The translations under genes and the position numbers were made by a program. A stretch of 64,000 nucleotides of DNA from RCIO01 sp964629765 (GTDB taxonomy: Bacteria; Pseudomonadota; Alphaproteobacteria; Rhizobiales; Rhizobiaceae), in assembly GCA_964629765.1 (NCBI GenBank), contig CAZVTK010000002.1:1-64000 (forward strand), in the 5' to 3' direction. The notes under the pieces are model-generated. The model saw nothing but the letters and a program-made list of their open reading frames with translations, did no database searches and had not been told where the DNA came from. Positions 1 to 8,006 of the stretch are shown here, in pieces. Each line of letters starts with the position of its first letter. Position 1 is the first letter of the stretch.

Positions 1-150
1 GATTTGTCTCGCTCGCGCTCGACCGGCTCGGCGCCCCCGCAAGGGGGAGGGAGACCGTGTGGCGACCGCCCGGACCAGCACCTGCCGCCCGCCCCGTGCT
101 GCAAAGTTGGCGGCGGCGCCATCGAGCCACCGGCGGTGCGAGGGGAGGGC

Positions 151-200
151 GCTCCAAACGCGGGCGCCAGCGTGTGCTCCAAACGCGGGCGCTAGCGTGT
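151..200. repeat. 25-bp tandem duplication
   Basis: Two adjacent copies of a 25-base unit starting GCTCCAAACGCGGGCG (151-175 and 176-200) differ at one base (GCCAG versus GCTAG). They lie between the window edge and the end of a broken small gene. No coding region is supported in 1-228, and the rest of that stretch is very GC-rich with nothing else recognisable. A local duplication or a fragment of a longer tandem array is equally possible. Confidence 0.8.
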
Positions 201-228
201 GCAACGCCGTCCCCGCACCGTCCCGGGG

Positions 229-528
229 TCAGTGGTGGGGGCCGTATTTCATGGCGTAGCGCGACAGCAAAATCCAATAGGTCCCGTCGGCGTCCACATA
301 GATCGCCCTCACGTCGGTGCGGGCATAGCCCTCATTGCGCAGGAAGATCGACAGCGCCGTGTTGGCCAAGACGCCGCGCACGCGCTCCAGCTCGTCGATC
401 TGCGTCAGGCGCCACCCGTTGAGCAAACGCAGGTCGCTGTCGCGGGTGATGGGATCGTAAGCGGCGGCGGTGCCGTGCAGCGCCAGACCCAGCGCCAGCG
501 CGGCGCAAAAGGCAAAAAGGCGTTACAT
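229..528 (-). pseudogene. small secreted protein gene with a stop at codon 2
   Basis: Reading leftward from the ATG at 528, codon 2 is TAA. The frame then stays open for 97 codons to the TGA at 229. The residues after the stop look like a Sec signal peptide: RLFAFCAALALGLALHGTAAA, then YDPITRDSDL. A GGGAGA motif sits 5 bases before the ATG, so this is the natural start. One base change (AAA to TAA) would restore MKRLFAFC. No other ATG or GTG start would keep the signal peptide, although a TTG at 426 could start a 65-residue leaderless product. The mature part (about 75 residues, ending KYGPHH) is not a family I recognise. It is either a point-mutated gene or a sequencing error. Confidence 0.6.
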
Positions 529-700
529 GGGGGTCTCCCGGGTTGGCAAGGGGATTCGAACGCAGAACATGCCACGCTTCGGCGTCGGCCGCAAAAAACG
601 TTGCGGGGAGGGGGCGATGGCTTGCGCGGGTCCGGCGCGCCCGGCTTGACCCTGTGTCCGCCCGCCCTTAGATACCGGCGGTTTCCCCCTTACGAACCCG

Positions 701-2110
701 ATGCGGACGATGGCCAAAACCCTTTACGACAAGATCTGGGACGATCATTTGGTGCGCGACAATGGGGACGGCACCAGCCTGATTTATATCGATCGCCATC
801 TCGTCCACGAGGTGACGAGCCCCCAGGCCTTTGAGGGGCTGCGCCTGTCGGGCCGCCGCGTCCGCGCGCCCGAGCGCACGCTGGCGGTGGTCGATCACAA
901 CGTGCCCACCACCGATCGGCGCTTCGGCATCGACGATCCCGAGAGCCGGCTGCAGGTCGAAACGCTGGCCGAAAACGCCAAGGAGTTCGGCGTCGAATAT
1001 TACAACGAGCTCGATAAGCGCCAGGGCATCGTCCATATTGTGGGGCCCGAACAAGGCTTTACCCTGCCCGGCATGACCATTGTGTGCGGCGACAGCCACA
1101 CCTCGACGCATGGGGCGTTCGGCGCCTTGGCCCATGGCATCGGCACCTCGGAGGTCGAACACGTTTTGGCCACCCAGACGCTGATCCAGCAAAAGGCCAA
1201 AAACATGCGCGTGACGGTCGACGGCCAGCTGCCGCCCGGCGTCACGGCCAAAGACATCATCCTTGCCATCATCGGGGAAATCGGCACGGCGGGCGGCACC
1301 GGCCACGTGCTCGAATATGCGGGCGAAGCGATCCGCGCCCTCTCGATGGAGGGGCGCATGACGATCTGCAACATGTCGATCGAGGGCGGCGCCCGCGCCG
1401 GCCTGATCGCGCCGGACGAGACGACCTTCGCCTACGTGAAGGACAAGCCGCGTGCGCCGAAAGGCAAGGCGTGGGACATGGCGGTCGAATACTGGAAGTC
1501 GCTGGCGAGCGACGAGGGCGCGCATTACGACAAGGTCGTGGTGCTCGACGCCGCCAACCTGCCGCCGATCGTCACCTGGGGCTCCTCGCCGGAGGACGTG
1601 GCGGCCGTCACCGGGATCGTGCCGGACCCGGATGCGATCGAGGACGAGAACAAGCGCAACTCCAAGAAGCGCGCGCTCGAATATATGGGCCTCACTGCCG
1701 GGACGAAGATGACCGACATCGCCGTCGACCGCGTCTTCATCGGCTCGTGCACAAACGGCCGCATCGAGGATTTGCGGGCCGCCGCCGCGGTGATCGAGGG
1801 CCGCAAGGTGGCCCAGAGCGTCAATGCGATGGTCGTGCCGGGCTCGGGGCTGGTGAAGGCGCAGGCCGAGGCCGAGGGGCTTGACCGGATCTTCATCGAG
1901 GCGGGCTTCGACTGGCGCGAGCCGGGCTGCTCCATGTGCCTTGCGATGAACGACGACCGGCTCAGCCCCTACGAGCGCTGCGCCTCCACCTCGAACCGCA
2001 ATTTCGAGGGCCGGCAGGGTTTCAAGGGCCGCACGCATCTGGTGTCGCCGGCCATGGCGGCGGCAGCGGCGATCGCCGGCCATTTCGTCGACATCCGCGA
2101 GTGGAAATAG
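701..2110 (+). CDS. leuC: 3-isopropylmalate dehydratase large subunit
   Basis: With LeuD this aconitase-family enzyme isomerises 2-isopropylmalate to 3-isopropylmalate in cytosolic leucine biosynthesis. It is full length (469 codons). The N-terminus LYDKIWDDH is typical, CGDSHTSTHGAFG is the family signature, and the three [4Fe-4S] ligands are C350 (SCTNG), C410 and C413 (GCSMC). The start could also be ATG 710 (MAKTLYDK), which resembles homologues better; neither has a clear ribosome site. leuD is not adjacent. Proline codons before about 1,300 are 7 CCC and 1 CCG, after it 11 CCG and 1 CCC, so the gene looks like a mosaic of two sources. Confidence 0.96.
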   Translation: MRTMAKTLYDKIWDDHLVRDNGDGTSLIYIDRHLVHEVTSPQAFEGLRLSGRRVRAPERTLAVVDHNVPTTDRRFGIDDPESRLQVETLAENAKEFGVEYYNELDKRQGIVHIVGPEQGFTLPGMTIVCGDSHTSTHGAFGALAHGIGTSEVEHVLATQTLIQQKAKNMRVTVDGQLPPGVTAKDIILAIIGEIGTAGGTGHVLEYAGEAIRALSMEGRMTICNMSIEGGARAGLIAPDETTFAYVKDKPRAPKGKAWDMAVEYWKSLASDEGAHYDKVVVLDAANLPPIVTWGSSPEDVAAVTGIVPDPDAIEDENKRNSKKRALEYMGLTAGTKMTDIAVDRVFIGSCTNGRIEDLRAAAAVIEGRKVAQSVNAMVVPGSGLVKAQAEAEGLDRIFIEAGFDWREPGCSMCLAMNDDRLSPYERCASTSNRNFEGRQGFKGRTHLVSPAMAAAAAIAGHFVDIREWK

Positions 2111-2213
2111 CGCCGCCGGCAACGCCCGGCACGCGGGCGCGAGCGGCGGTTACCGGGCGCTAAACATAGCGCTTAACCGCATTTTCGCTTGCCCGTGACA
2201 GGCTGGCGCCATC

Positions 2214-3461
2214 ATGACCGGCGCCAGCCTCATCCTTGCGATCAACCTGACCGTGGCGGGCTTCCTCGCCGCGGCGTTCCTCGGAATAGCGGTCTACGAC
2301 ACCCGCCGCGTGTCGGCCCGCTGGCTCTCGGGCGCCTATGCGCTCGGCATGCTCAACGTCCTTCTCGAATTCGCCATCTCGCTGACGGGTTACGGCGGCC
2401 TGCTGGCGGTGGCGGCCTATGCGGCCTTCCTCGCCGCGCTGGTGGCGGTCAATGCGGGCCTCGCACGGCTCTACGACGTGGCCGTTCCCTGGGCGGCGAT
2501 GGCGGGCCTGTTCGCCGTCTCGATCCTGCTGCGCCTCGGCATAGACGGCATGGAGCGCGATTCCCTGCTGCGCATGATGCTCTACCAGAGCCCCTATGCG
2601 CTGATGCAGGCGCTGGGGTTCCGGATCGTGCTCAAGGCGCGCGCCCGGCGCCTTCTGGAGGTTCTGCTGCTGGCGGAGCTGGCTCTCGTCAGCCTGCACT
2701 ATCTCTCGAAACCGTTCATCGCGCGGGCGTCCGGGGGCATGGGCGCCGGGCCGGAAGCCTATCTTTCCACCAACTACGCCATGTATTCGCAGGCGCTCGG
2801 CACCGTCCTCGTCATCGCCATGGCGCTGCTGCTGCTGGTCATCCTCGTCCGCGACGTGCTGGGCGACATCACCACGCGGTCGCAGACCGACGCCCTGTCC
2901 GGCGTGCTCAACCGCCGCGGCTTCGAGGAAAGGCGGGCGGCGATCCTGTACGGGAAGGCGGCCGGCAGCCTGCCGGTGGCGCTGGTGGCCTGCGACCTCG
3001 ACCGCTTCAAGACCGTCAACGACACGCTGGGCCACGCGGCCGGCGACCGCGTGATCGCTGCCTTCGGCGCGCTGGTCCGGCGCAACCTCCAGCCGCACCA
3101 GATCGCCGGGCGCGTCGGCGGCGAGGAATTCGCCGTGCTGCTGCCCGGCTCCAACCTTGCCGCGGCGCGGCTGTTCGCGGAGAGCCTGCGCACGGCCTTC
3201 TCGCTCTGCGAGGTCGAGGGCACCGGAGGCCGCCGGTTCACGGCGAGCTTCGGGGTGGCCGAGCTCACCGGCGACGAAGCCGCATCCGAGTTCGAGGCGC
3301 GCGCCGACGCGGCGCTCTATGCCGCCAAGCGCAAGGGGCGCGACCGGGTGGAGGTGGCGGCGGGCGGAATGCCGGGCGCGGCTTTCAGGCGCGCTTCGGA
3401 CCGGCGTCCGCAGCCTGCGGCCCCGCAGGGCCCATCCCGGCCGCCGCGTCCTGCGCCTTGA
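2214..3461 (+). CDS. membrane-bound GGDEF diguanylate cyclase
   Basis: Residues 1 to about 220 hold six or seven hydrophobic segments. A GGDEF domain follows (about 230-385), which makes c-di-GMP from two GTP at the inner membrane. The active-site motif is GGEEF at about 302-306, and FKTVNDTLGH and ADAALYAAK are also present, so it should be active. The inhibitory I-site RxxD expected five residues before GGEEF is absent (QPHQ), so product feedback through that site is unlikely. The tail (about 30 residues, Pro/Arg/Ala-rich) overlaps the 3' end of the convergent CorC-like gene by 77 bp. The ATG follows a 100-base gap after leuC. The sensed signal is unknown. Confidence 0.9.
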   Translation: MTGASLILAINLTVAGFLAAAFLGIAVYDTRRVSARWLSGAYALGMLNVLLEFAISLTGYGGLLAVAAYAAFLAALVAVNAGLARLYDVAVPWAAMAGLFAVSILLRLGIDGMERDSLLRMMLYQSPYALMQALGFRIVLKARARRLLEVLLLAELALVSLHYLSKPFIARASGGMGAGPEAYLSTNYAMYSQALGTVLVIAMALLLLVILVRDVLGDITTRSQTDALSGVLNRRGFEERRAAILYGKAAGSLPVALVACDLDRFKTVNDTLGHAAGDRVIAAFGALVRRNLQPHQIAGRVGGEEFAVLLPGSNLAAARLFAESLRTAFSLCEVEGTGGRRFTASFGVAELTGDEAASEFEARADAALYAAKRKGRDRVEVAAGGMPGAAFRRASDRRPQPAAPQGPSRPPRPAP

Positions 3462-4302
3462 TGCGCAGCCGGGTGATGCGGTTCTTCTCGCGCCGCATCA
3501 CCACGAAACGCTTGCCGTGAAAGGTGAACGCCTGCTTTTCCTCGGGGATGGACTGCGTCTCGTGGATGACGAGCCCGGCGACCGTCGTCGCATGCTCGTC
3601 GGGCAGGCTCCAGCCCAGCGCCCGGTTGAGGTCGCGGATCGGCACGCCGCCGTCCACCACCACGGAGCCGTCGGCCTCCTGCTTGACGCCCTGCACGTTG
3701 ATGTCGTGCTCGTCGGCGATGTCGCCGACGATCTCCTCGATAATGTCCTCCAGCGTGACGATGCCCTGCACCTCGCCATATTCGTCGACGACGACGGCGA
3801 AATGGGTCTTGCGGCGCAGGAAGGCGTTGAGCTGGTCGCGCAGCGTCGTGGTGTCGGGCACGAACCACGGCTTCGAGGCGACCCTGGCGATGTCGAGCCT
3901 GGCCGGGTCGTTGCCCGCCTCGTGCAGCGCGCGCAGCAGGTCCTTGGCATGCAGCACGCCGACGATGTTGTCGGTCGAGCCGCGCCACAGCGGTTTTCGC
4001 GTATGCGGGCTTTGCAGGATCTGGGCGACGATCTCGCCGGGCGCGTCGTCGGCGTTGAGCATGCGCATCGCGGTGCGATGGACCATCACGTCCGACACTT
4101 CCAGCTCTTCGAGCTGCGGCAGCGCGCCGAGGCTGTCGCCTTCCTTGCGCGGGGCCTGCTCCCCGTCCTGCGTGTCCGCCTTGCCCGCCGGCGCCGGGTT
4201 TTGCGCGGGACGGAAACGCGGGTTCCGGCCGAGCACGAGCGCAAGCAGGACGAGCGCGAGCAGGCCCGCCACGAGCCAGCCGGCGCCCGCCGCCGACATC
4301 AT
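3385..4302 (-). CDS. CorC/HlyC-type CBS-domain protein without the DUF21 membrane domain
   Basis: A 305-residue protein with one N-terminal transmembrane helix (WLVAGLLALVLLALVLG), a 40-residue charged linker, a CBS pair (about 65-190, with VSDVMVHR and FAVVVDEYGEVQGIVTLEDIIEEI) and a C-terminal CorC_HlyC domain. Family members are normally about 430 residues with a four-helix DUF21/CNNM domain, and are linked to Mg2+/Co2+ transport; here that domain is replaced by one helix. ATG 4302 overlaps the aroB stop by four bases (ATGA), so it is translationally coupled to aroB. Its role without the transport domain is unclear; ion-responsive regulation is a guess. Confidence 0.85.
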   Translation of the reverse strand: MMSAAGAGWLVAGLLALVLLALVLGRNPRFRPAQNPAPAGKADTQDGEQAPRKEGDSLGALPQLEELEVSDVMVHRTAMRMLNADDAPGEIVAQILQSPHTRKPLWRGSTDNIVGVLHAKDLLRALHEAGNDPARLDIARVASKPWFVPDTTTLRDQLNAFLRRKTHFAVVVDEYGEVQGIVTLEDIIEEIVGDIADEHDINVQGVKQEADGSVVVDGGVPIRDLNRALGWSLPDEHATTVAGLVIHETQSIPEEKQAFTFHGKRFVVMRREKNRITRLRIKAQDAAAGMGPAGPQAADAGPKRA

Positions 4303-5426
4303 GCGAGCTGCTCCCTGAGGAACAGCACCACCTCGGAGGCGGGCACGTCCCGGGCGATGAACGCGCGGCCGACGCCATGCGTCAGGATGAAGTTGAGCGC
4401 CCCGCGCGTCACCTTCTTGTCCTGCGCGATGAACTCCAGAAGCCGCTCCGCGCCCGGCAAACCGCCTTGCAGCCCAGCGGGCACGTCCGCCAGCCGCCAT
4501 GGCAGGCCGACATCGCGCAGATGCGCCTCGACGCGCTGCGCGTCGTCCATGCTGGCAAGGTTCAGCCGCGCCGAGAAGCGGTGCGCCAGCGCCATGCCGA
4601 TGGCCACGCCCTCGCCATGGACGAGGCGCGCGCCGTCATAGCCGGTCGCCGCTTCCAGCGCGTGGCCGAAGGTGTGGCCGAGATTGAGCAAAGCGCGGTC
4701 GCCGGTCTCGAACTCGTCGCGGGCGACGACATCGGCCTTGGCCCGGCAGCTTTCCGCCACGGCGTGGATGCGCGCTGCGCCGCCGGCGAACACGTCCCGC
4801 CAGTTCTTCTCCAGCCAGGCAAAGAATTCCGGCCGGTCGATCAAGCCATATTTCGCCACCTCGGCATAGCCGGCGCGCATCTCGCGGACGGGCAGCGTGT
4901 CGAGCACGGCGGTGTCTATCACCACCAGCCGCGGCTGGTGGAAGGCGCCGACGAGGTTCTTGCCGTGCCGCGAATTGATGCCGGTCTTGCCGCCGACCGA
5001 GGAGTCGACCTGCGCCAGCAAGGTGGTCGGCACCTGCACGAAGCGCATGCCGCGCCGCACCACGGAAGCCGCGAAGCCGGCAAGGTCGCCGACCACGCCG
5101 CCGCCGAGCGCGATGACGAGGTCGCCGCGCTCCATGCGGGCCGCCAGCACGCCGTCGACCGCCTGCTCCAGCCCGGCAAAGCCCTTGGTCTTCTCGCCGG
5201 GCTCCACCGTCACGGCCGCATGCGCCACGCCGGCGGCGTCGAGCCCAGCGGCCAGGGCGGGCAGATGATGGCGGGCGACATTGGCGTCGGTGACGATCGC
5301 CGCGCGCGCGCCGGGGAAACGGGCGGCGAACAACCGGCCGGTTTCGGCCAGCAGGCCCGGCCCGATCAGGATGTCGTAGGCGCGGTCGCCGAGGCCGACG
5401 ACGACGGTTGCGGCCGCTTCGCTCAT
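4299..5426 (-). CDS. aroB: 3-dehydroquinate synthase
   Basis: Converts DAHP to 3-dehydroquinate, the second shikimate-pathway step, in the cytosol with NAD+ and a divalent metal. It is 375 residues, normal length. Visible motifs are the NAD-binding GGGVVGDLAGFAA, the PTTLLAQVDSSVGGKTGIN loop, and the zinc ligands in the C-terminal half (NLGHTFGHALEA, and HGEGVAIGM). It follows aroK after 16 bases and couples into the CorC-like gene by an ATGA overlap, the usual Hyphomicrobiales aroK-aroB arrangement. No unusual features. Confidence 0.97.
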   Translation of the reverse strand: MSEAAATVVVGLGDRAYDILIGPGLLAETGRLFAARFPGARAAIVTDANVARHHLPALAAGLDAAGVAHAAVTVEPGEKTKGFAGLEQAVDGVLAARMERGDLVIALGGGVVGDLAGFAASVVRRGMRFVQVPTTLLAQVDSSVGGKTGINSRHGKNLVGAFHQPRLVVIDTAVLDTLPVREMRAGYAEVAKYGLIDRPEFFAWLEKNWRDVFAGGAARIHAVAESCRAKADVVARDEFETGDRALLNLGHTFGHALEAATGYDGARLVHGEGVAIGMALAHRFSARLNLASMDDAQRVEAHLRDVGLPWRLADVPAGLQGGLPGAERLLEFIAQDKKVTRGALNFILTHGVGRAFIARDVPASEVVLFLREQLA

Positions 5427-5442
5427 CTGTTTTCTTCCGGGC

Positions 5443-6036
5443 TCATTGTGCCGGCTCCTTCGCCGCCAGATGCGCGTCGATGGCGGCGATCACCTCGTCG
5501 GCGATCACCTCGCGCTTCTCGTCGCGTGTCCGCACCACGATGTCGGCATTGGCATAGACCGGGTAGCGTGTCGCCATCAGCGTCTCCATCGTCGCCCGCG
5601 GATTCCCGGTTTTCAGCAAGGGCCGGTTCTGCTTGCGGGCCACCCGCCCCATCAGAGTGTCGAGGTCGGCCTTGAGCCAGACGGACAGCGCGTGGTCGGC
5701 GATCGCCCGGCGCGTCTCGTCGTTCATGTAGGCGCCGCCGCCCGTCGCCAGGATGCGGGTGCCGCCGGTCAGGAGCCGCACGATGACGCGCTGCTCCAGC
5801 GCGCGAAACTCCGGCTCGCCATAGCGCTCGAACAGTTCGGGGATCGTCATGCGCGAGGCGCTCTCGATCTCGTGGTCGCTGTCGTTGAACGGGACGCCCA
5901 GCTCGGCCGCCACGCGGCGGCCGATGGCGGTCTTGCCCGCGCCCATCAGCCCGACGAACACGATCGGGCGGCCGCGCAGCCGCTGGACAAGGCCGTCGTG
6001 GCGGCCGCTCGACCGGTCGGTCATGGCGCTGGTCAC
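5443..6036 (-). CDS. aroK: shikimate kinase
   Basis: Phosphorylates shikimate at O3 with ATP. A 197-residue P-loop kinase: Walker A GLMGAGKT at residues 29-36, shikimate-binding DSDHEIE, the ATGGGAY loop and the lid RNRPLL-like KQNRPLL. The N-terminus carries about 20 residues beyond the minimal kinase; ATG at codon 5 is an alternative start. First gene of the aroK-aroB-CorC unit; upstream (6037-6227) the divergent 3-hydroxybutyrate dehydrogenase begins, so promoters for both lie in that interval. Confidence 0.96.
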   Translation of the reverse strand: MTSAMTDRSSGRHDGLVQRLRGRPIVFVGLMGAGKTAIGRRVAAELGVPFNDSDHEIESASRMTIPELFERYGEPEFRALEQRVIVRLLTGGTRILATGGGAYMNDETRRAIADHALSVWLKADLDTLMGRVARKQNRPLLKTGNPRATMETLMATRYPVYANADIVVRTRDEKREVIADEVIAAIDAHLAAKEPAQ

Positions 6037-6227
6037 TGCCCCGCAGGCTCCTCTCTGGCGCCGGCTATCGACATGAAAAGCGGCGGGGCGTCAAGCGCGG
6101 GCGCTTACCGGGCGCGTGCCGGGCGCGCCATGGTGGAAATACCACCGGCGCGCGTGGCCGCGCCGGATCGGTTGGCAGCGATGCTGCGCTGCAATAAGAA
6201 ATGGCCGGAACCAGCGCAGGAGGCATC

Positions 6228-7010
6228 ATGTTCGCGGGAAAGACAGCCATCGTCACGGGTTCGACCTCGGGCATCGGGCTTGCCATCGCCGAGGCGTTCG
6301 CCGCGCGGGGCGCGAAGATCGTACTCAACTCCTTTTCCGACACCGACAAGGACCATGCGATCGCGGCGGACATCGCCGGTCGCCACGGCGTCGAGGCGGC
6401 CTATATCCGCGCCGACATGGCGAAGCCGGCCGAATGCCGCGCCCTGGTGGAGCTTGCGATGCGCCGTTTCGGCAGGCTCGACATTCTCGTCAACAATGCC
6501 GGCATCCAGCATGTGGCGCCGGTCGAGGAATTTCCGGTCGAGCGCTGGGACGCCATCATCGCCATCAACCTGTCCTCGGCGTTCCACACCATCGCGGCCG
6601 CGGTGCCGCACATGCGCAAGGCGGGCTGGGGCCGCATCGTCAACATCGCCTCGGCGCACGGCCTGCGCGCCTCGCCCAACAAATCCGCCTATGTCGCGGC
6701 CAAGCACGGCCTGGTCGGGCTGACCAAGACGGTGGCGCTGGAGCTGGCCGGGAAGGGCGTGACCTGCAACGCCGTCTGCCCCGGCTTCGTGCTGACGCCG
6801 CTGGTGGAGACGCAGATCGCCGACCGCATGGCCGAGACGGGCTTCGACCGCGAGACGACGATCCGCGACGTGATCCTCCAGAAGCAGCCGTCGAAACAGT
6901 TCGCCAGCCTGGAGGAGATCGCCGCCGCGACCCTGTTCCTCGCCTCGCCCGAGGCGGCGCAGGTCACCGGGACGACGCTGTCGGTGGATGGCGGCTGGAC
7001 CGCCCAATAG
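6228..7010 (+). CDS. bdhA: D-3-hydroxybutyrate dehydrogenase (SDR)
   Basis: A 260-residue classical short-chain dehydrogenase, most like NAD-dependent D-3-hydroxybutyrate dehydrogenase, which interconverts 3-hydroxybutyrate and acetoacetate in ketone-body and PHB turnover. Seen: TGSTSGIG cofactor loop, NNAGIQHVAPVEEFP (the IQHV motif is characteristic), catalytic Ser in NIASAHGL and YVAAKHG, and the C-terminal tail SVDGGWTAQ. I chose ATG 6228 because CAGGAGG lies six bases before it; an in-frame ATG at 6201 lacks one. Its 3' end overlaps the convergent TetR gene by 47 bp. Confidence 0.9.
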   Translation: MFAGKTAIVTGSTSGIGLAIAEAFAARGAKIVLNSFSDTDKDHAIAADIAGRHGVEAAYIRADMAKPAECRALVELAMRRFGRLDILVNNAGIQHVAPVEEFPVERWDAIIAINLSSAFHTIAAAVPHMRKAGWGRIVNIASAHGLRASPNKSAYVAAKHGLVGLTKTVALELAGKGVTCNAVCPGFVLTPLVETQIADRMAETGFDRETTIRDVILQKQPSKQFASLEEIAAATLFLASPEAAQVTGTTLSVDGGWTAQ

Positions 7011-7662
7011 AGCACGATCCGGCGAGGAACCGGCCCATCGCGGCCACGGCGAGGCGGATGTAGCAGCAGGCCGTCTCGCGCCGCTCCTCGGGCGGCGGGT
7101 TGCGCAGGTTGAGGCCGTCGAGCGCGTCGAGAATGAAGGCGGCGAGCCTCGCGGGCGAAGGCTCTCCGTCCCCTTGGCCCTCTGGCAGCCCTTCCCTCTG
7201 GCCGAGGCGCGCGGCCTCCTGCGCGATCGCCGCCTCGAACAGGGCCTCCATGCGGGTCCGTCCGTCCGCCACCACGTCGGCGGCGAGGCTCTCCTTCATG
7301 TCGAGGATGTCGGCCCCGTGCGGGGATTTTGCGATCTCGGCCATCATGTCGAAGCTGCCCAGCACCGCGCGCTCCAGCCGCTCCTCCAGCGCGCCGTCGC
7401 CCGCGAGCGCCGCCTCGGCCCCGGACAGGAACTTCGCCAGGAACTCGGAGGCGAGCGCGCGATAGATGTCGGTCTTGTTGCGGAAGAGCAGGTAGAGCGC
7501 CGGCCGCGAGATCTCGGCCGCGCGCGCGATGTCCTCCATCGTGGTGCGCCGGAATCCGTAGGCGAGGAAGGCGGCGGCCGCGCCGTCGAGGATGCGCGCG
7601 CGGCGCGCATCCTCCTGCGGCGCCATCTGGGGCACCATTTCGGCCAGTTCGATCGCGGACAT
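6964..7662 (-). CDS. TetR/AcrR-family repressor of the adjacent RND pump
   Basis: A 232-residue regulator. The N-terminal TetR helix-turn-helix is clear (RRARILDGAAAAFLAYGFRRTTMEDIARAAEISRPALYLLFRNKTDIYRA, residues about 19-70). The rest is a helical ligand-binding and dimerisation domain. It is divergent from the RND adaptor gene at 8007, and a palindrome directly upstream of its ATG (7673-7697) is a probable operator, so it likely represses itself and the pump until a ligand binds. The C-terminal tail (GSCSIGRSSRHPPTASSR) is encoded over the end of bdhA and may be an accretion after loss of an earlier stop. Confidence 0.9.
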   Translation of the reverse strand: MSAIELAEMVPQMAPQEDARRARILDGAAAAFLAYGFRRTTMEDIARAAEISRPALYLLFRNKTDIYRALASEFLAKFLSGAEAALAGDGALEERLERAVLGSFDMMAEIAKSPHGADILDMKESLAADVVADGRTRMEALFEAAIAQEAARLGQREGLPEGQGDGEPSPARLAAFILDALDGLNLRNPPPEERRETACCYIRLAVAAMGRFLAGSCSIGRSSRHPPTASSR

Positions 7663-7672
7663 GGGACGGGTA

Positions 7673-7697
7673 TTGACATAATGACAGATTTTGTCAA
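7673..7697. promoter_or_regulatory. TetR operator palindrome
   Basis: Arms TTGACA (7673-7678) and TGTCAA (7692-7697) are inverted repeats; nested inside, TGACA (7682-7686) and TGTCA (7692-7696) form a second inverted pair with a 5-base spacer. The site starts 11 bases upstream of the TetR start codon and is the only clear palindrome in the 344-bp TetR/RND intergenic region (7663-8006), which otherwise shows no gene. Binding here would occlude the tetR promoter and could act on the divergent pump promoter. Confidence 0.65.
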
Positions 7698-8006
7698 GAT
7701 GTATGGAGCAGCCTCGAAGGATCGGGGCTGCTTGCGTTTGCGGCTCCTTCGGGGACCGGCCAGCAAGGAGTGTAGGATCGGCGCCGGCACGCCCGTCCTT
7801 GGACGAAGCCTCCTGCCAGCCCATGACAGGAAACGTTGACCACGCACGCGCTCACGGCTTTTGTGCGCTGCAAAAATGAAGTATCGGCTGTCGCCATGAA
7901 GAGGGGTCGGCGGCCGCGGCATTGAACGGCGCAGAGACGCCACCCATATCGGGTCGACATTCGGCTGCCGCAGGGGCAGGTCGAGGGGCCCTGACGGAAA
8001 AAGAAC

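Noticed and set aside
668..2122. 484-codon antisense frame opposite leuC
   Set aside because: Complement of a well-supported leuC; no independent start, motif or ribosome site.
2111..2213. Attenuator or terminator after leuC
   Set aside because: CGCCGC/GCGGCG can pair around a 30-base loop, but the stem is short and no T run follows, so it is too weak to call.
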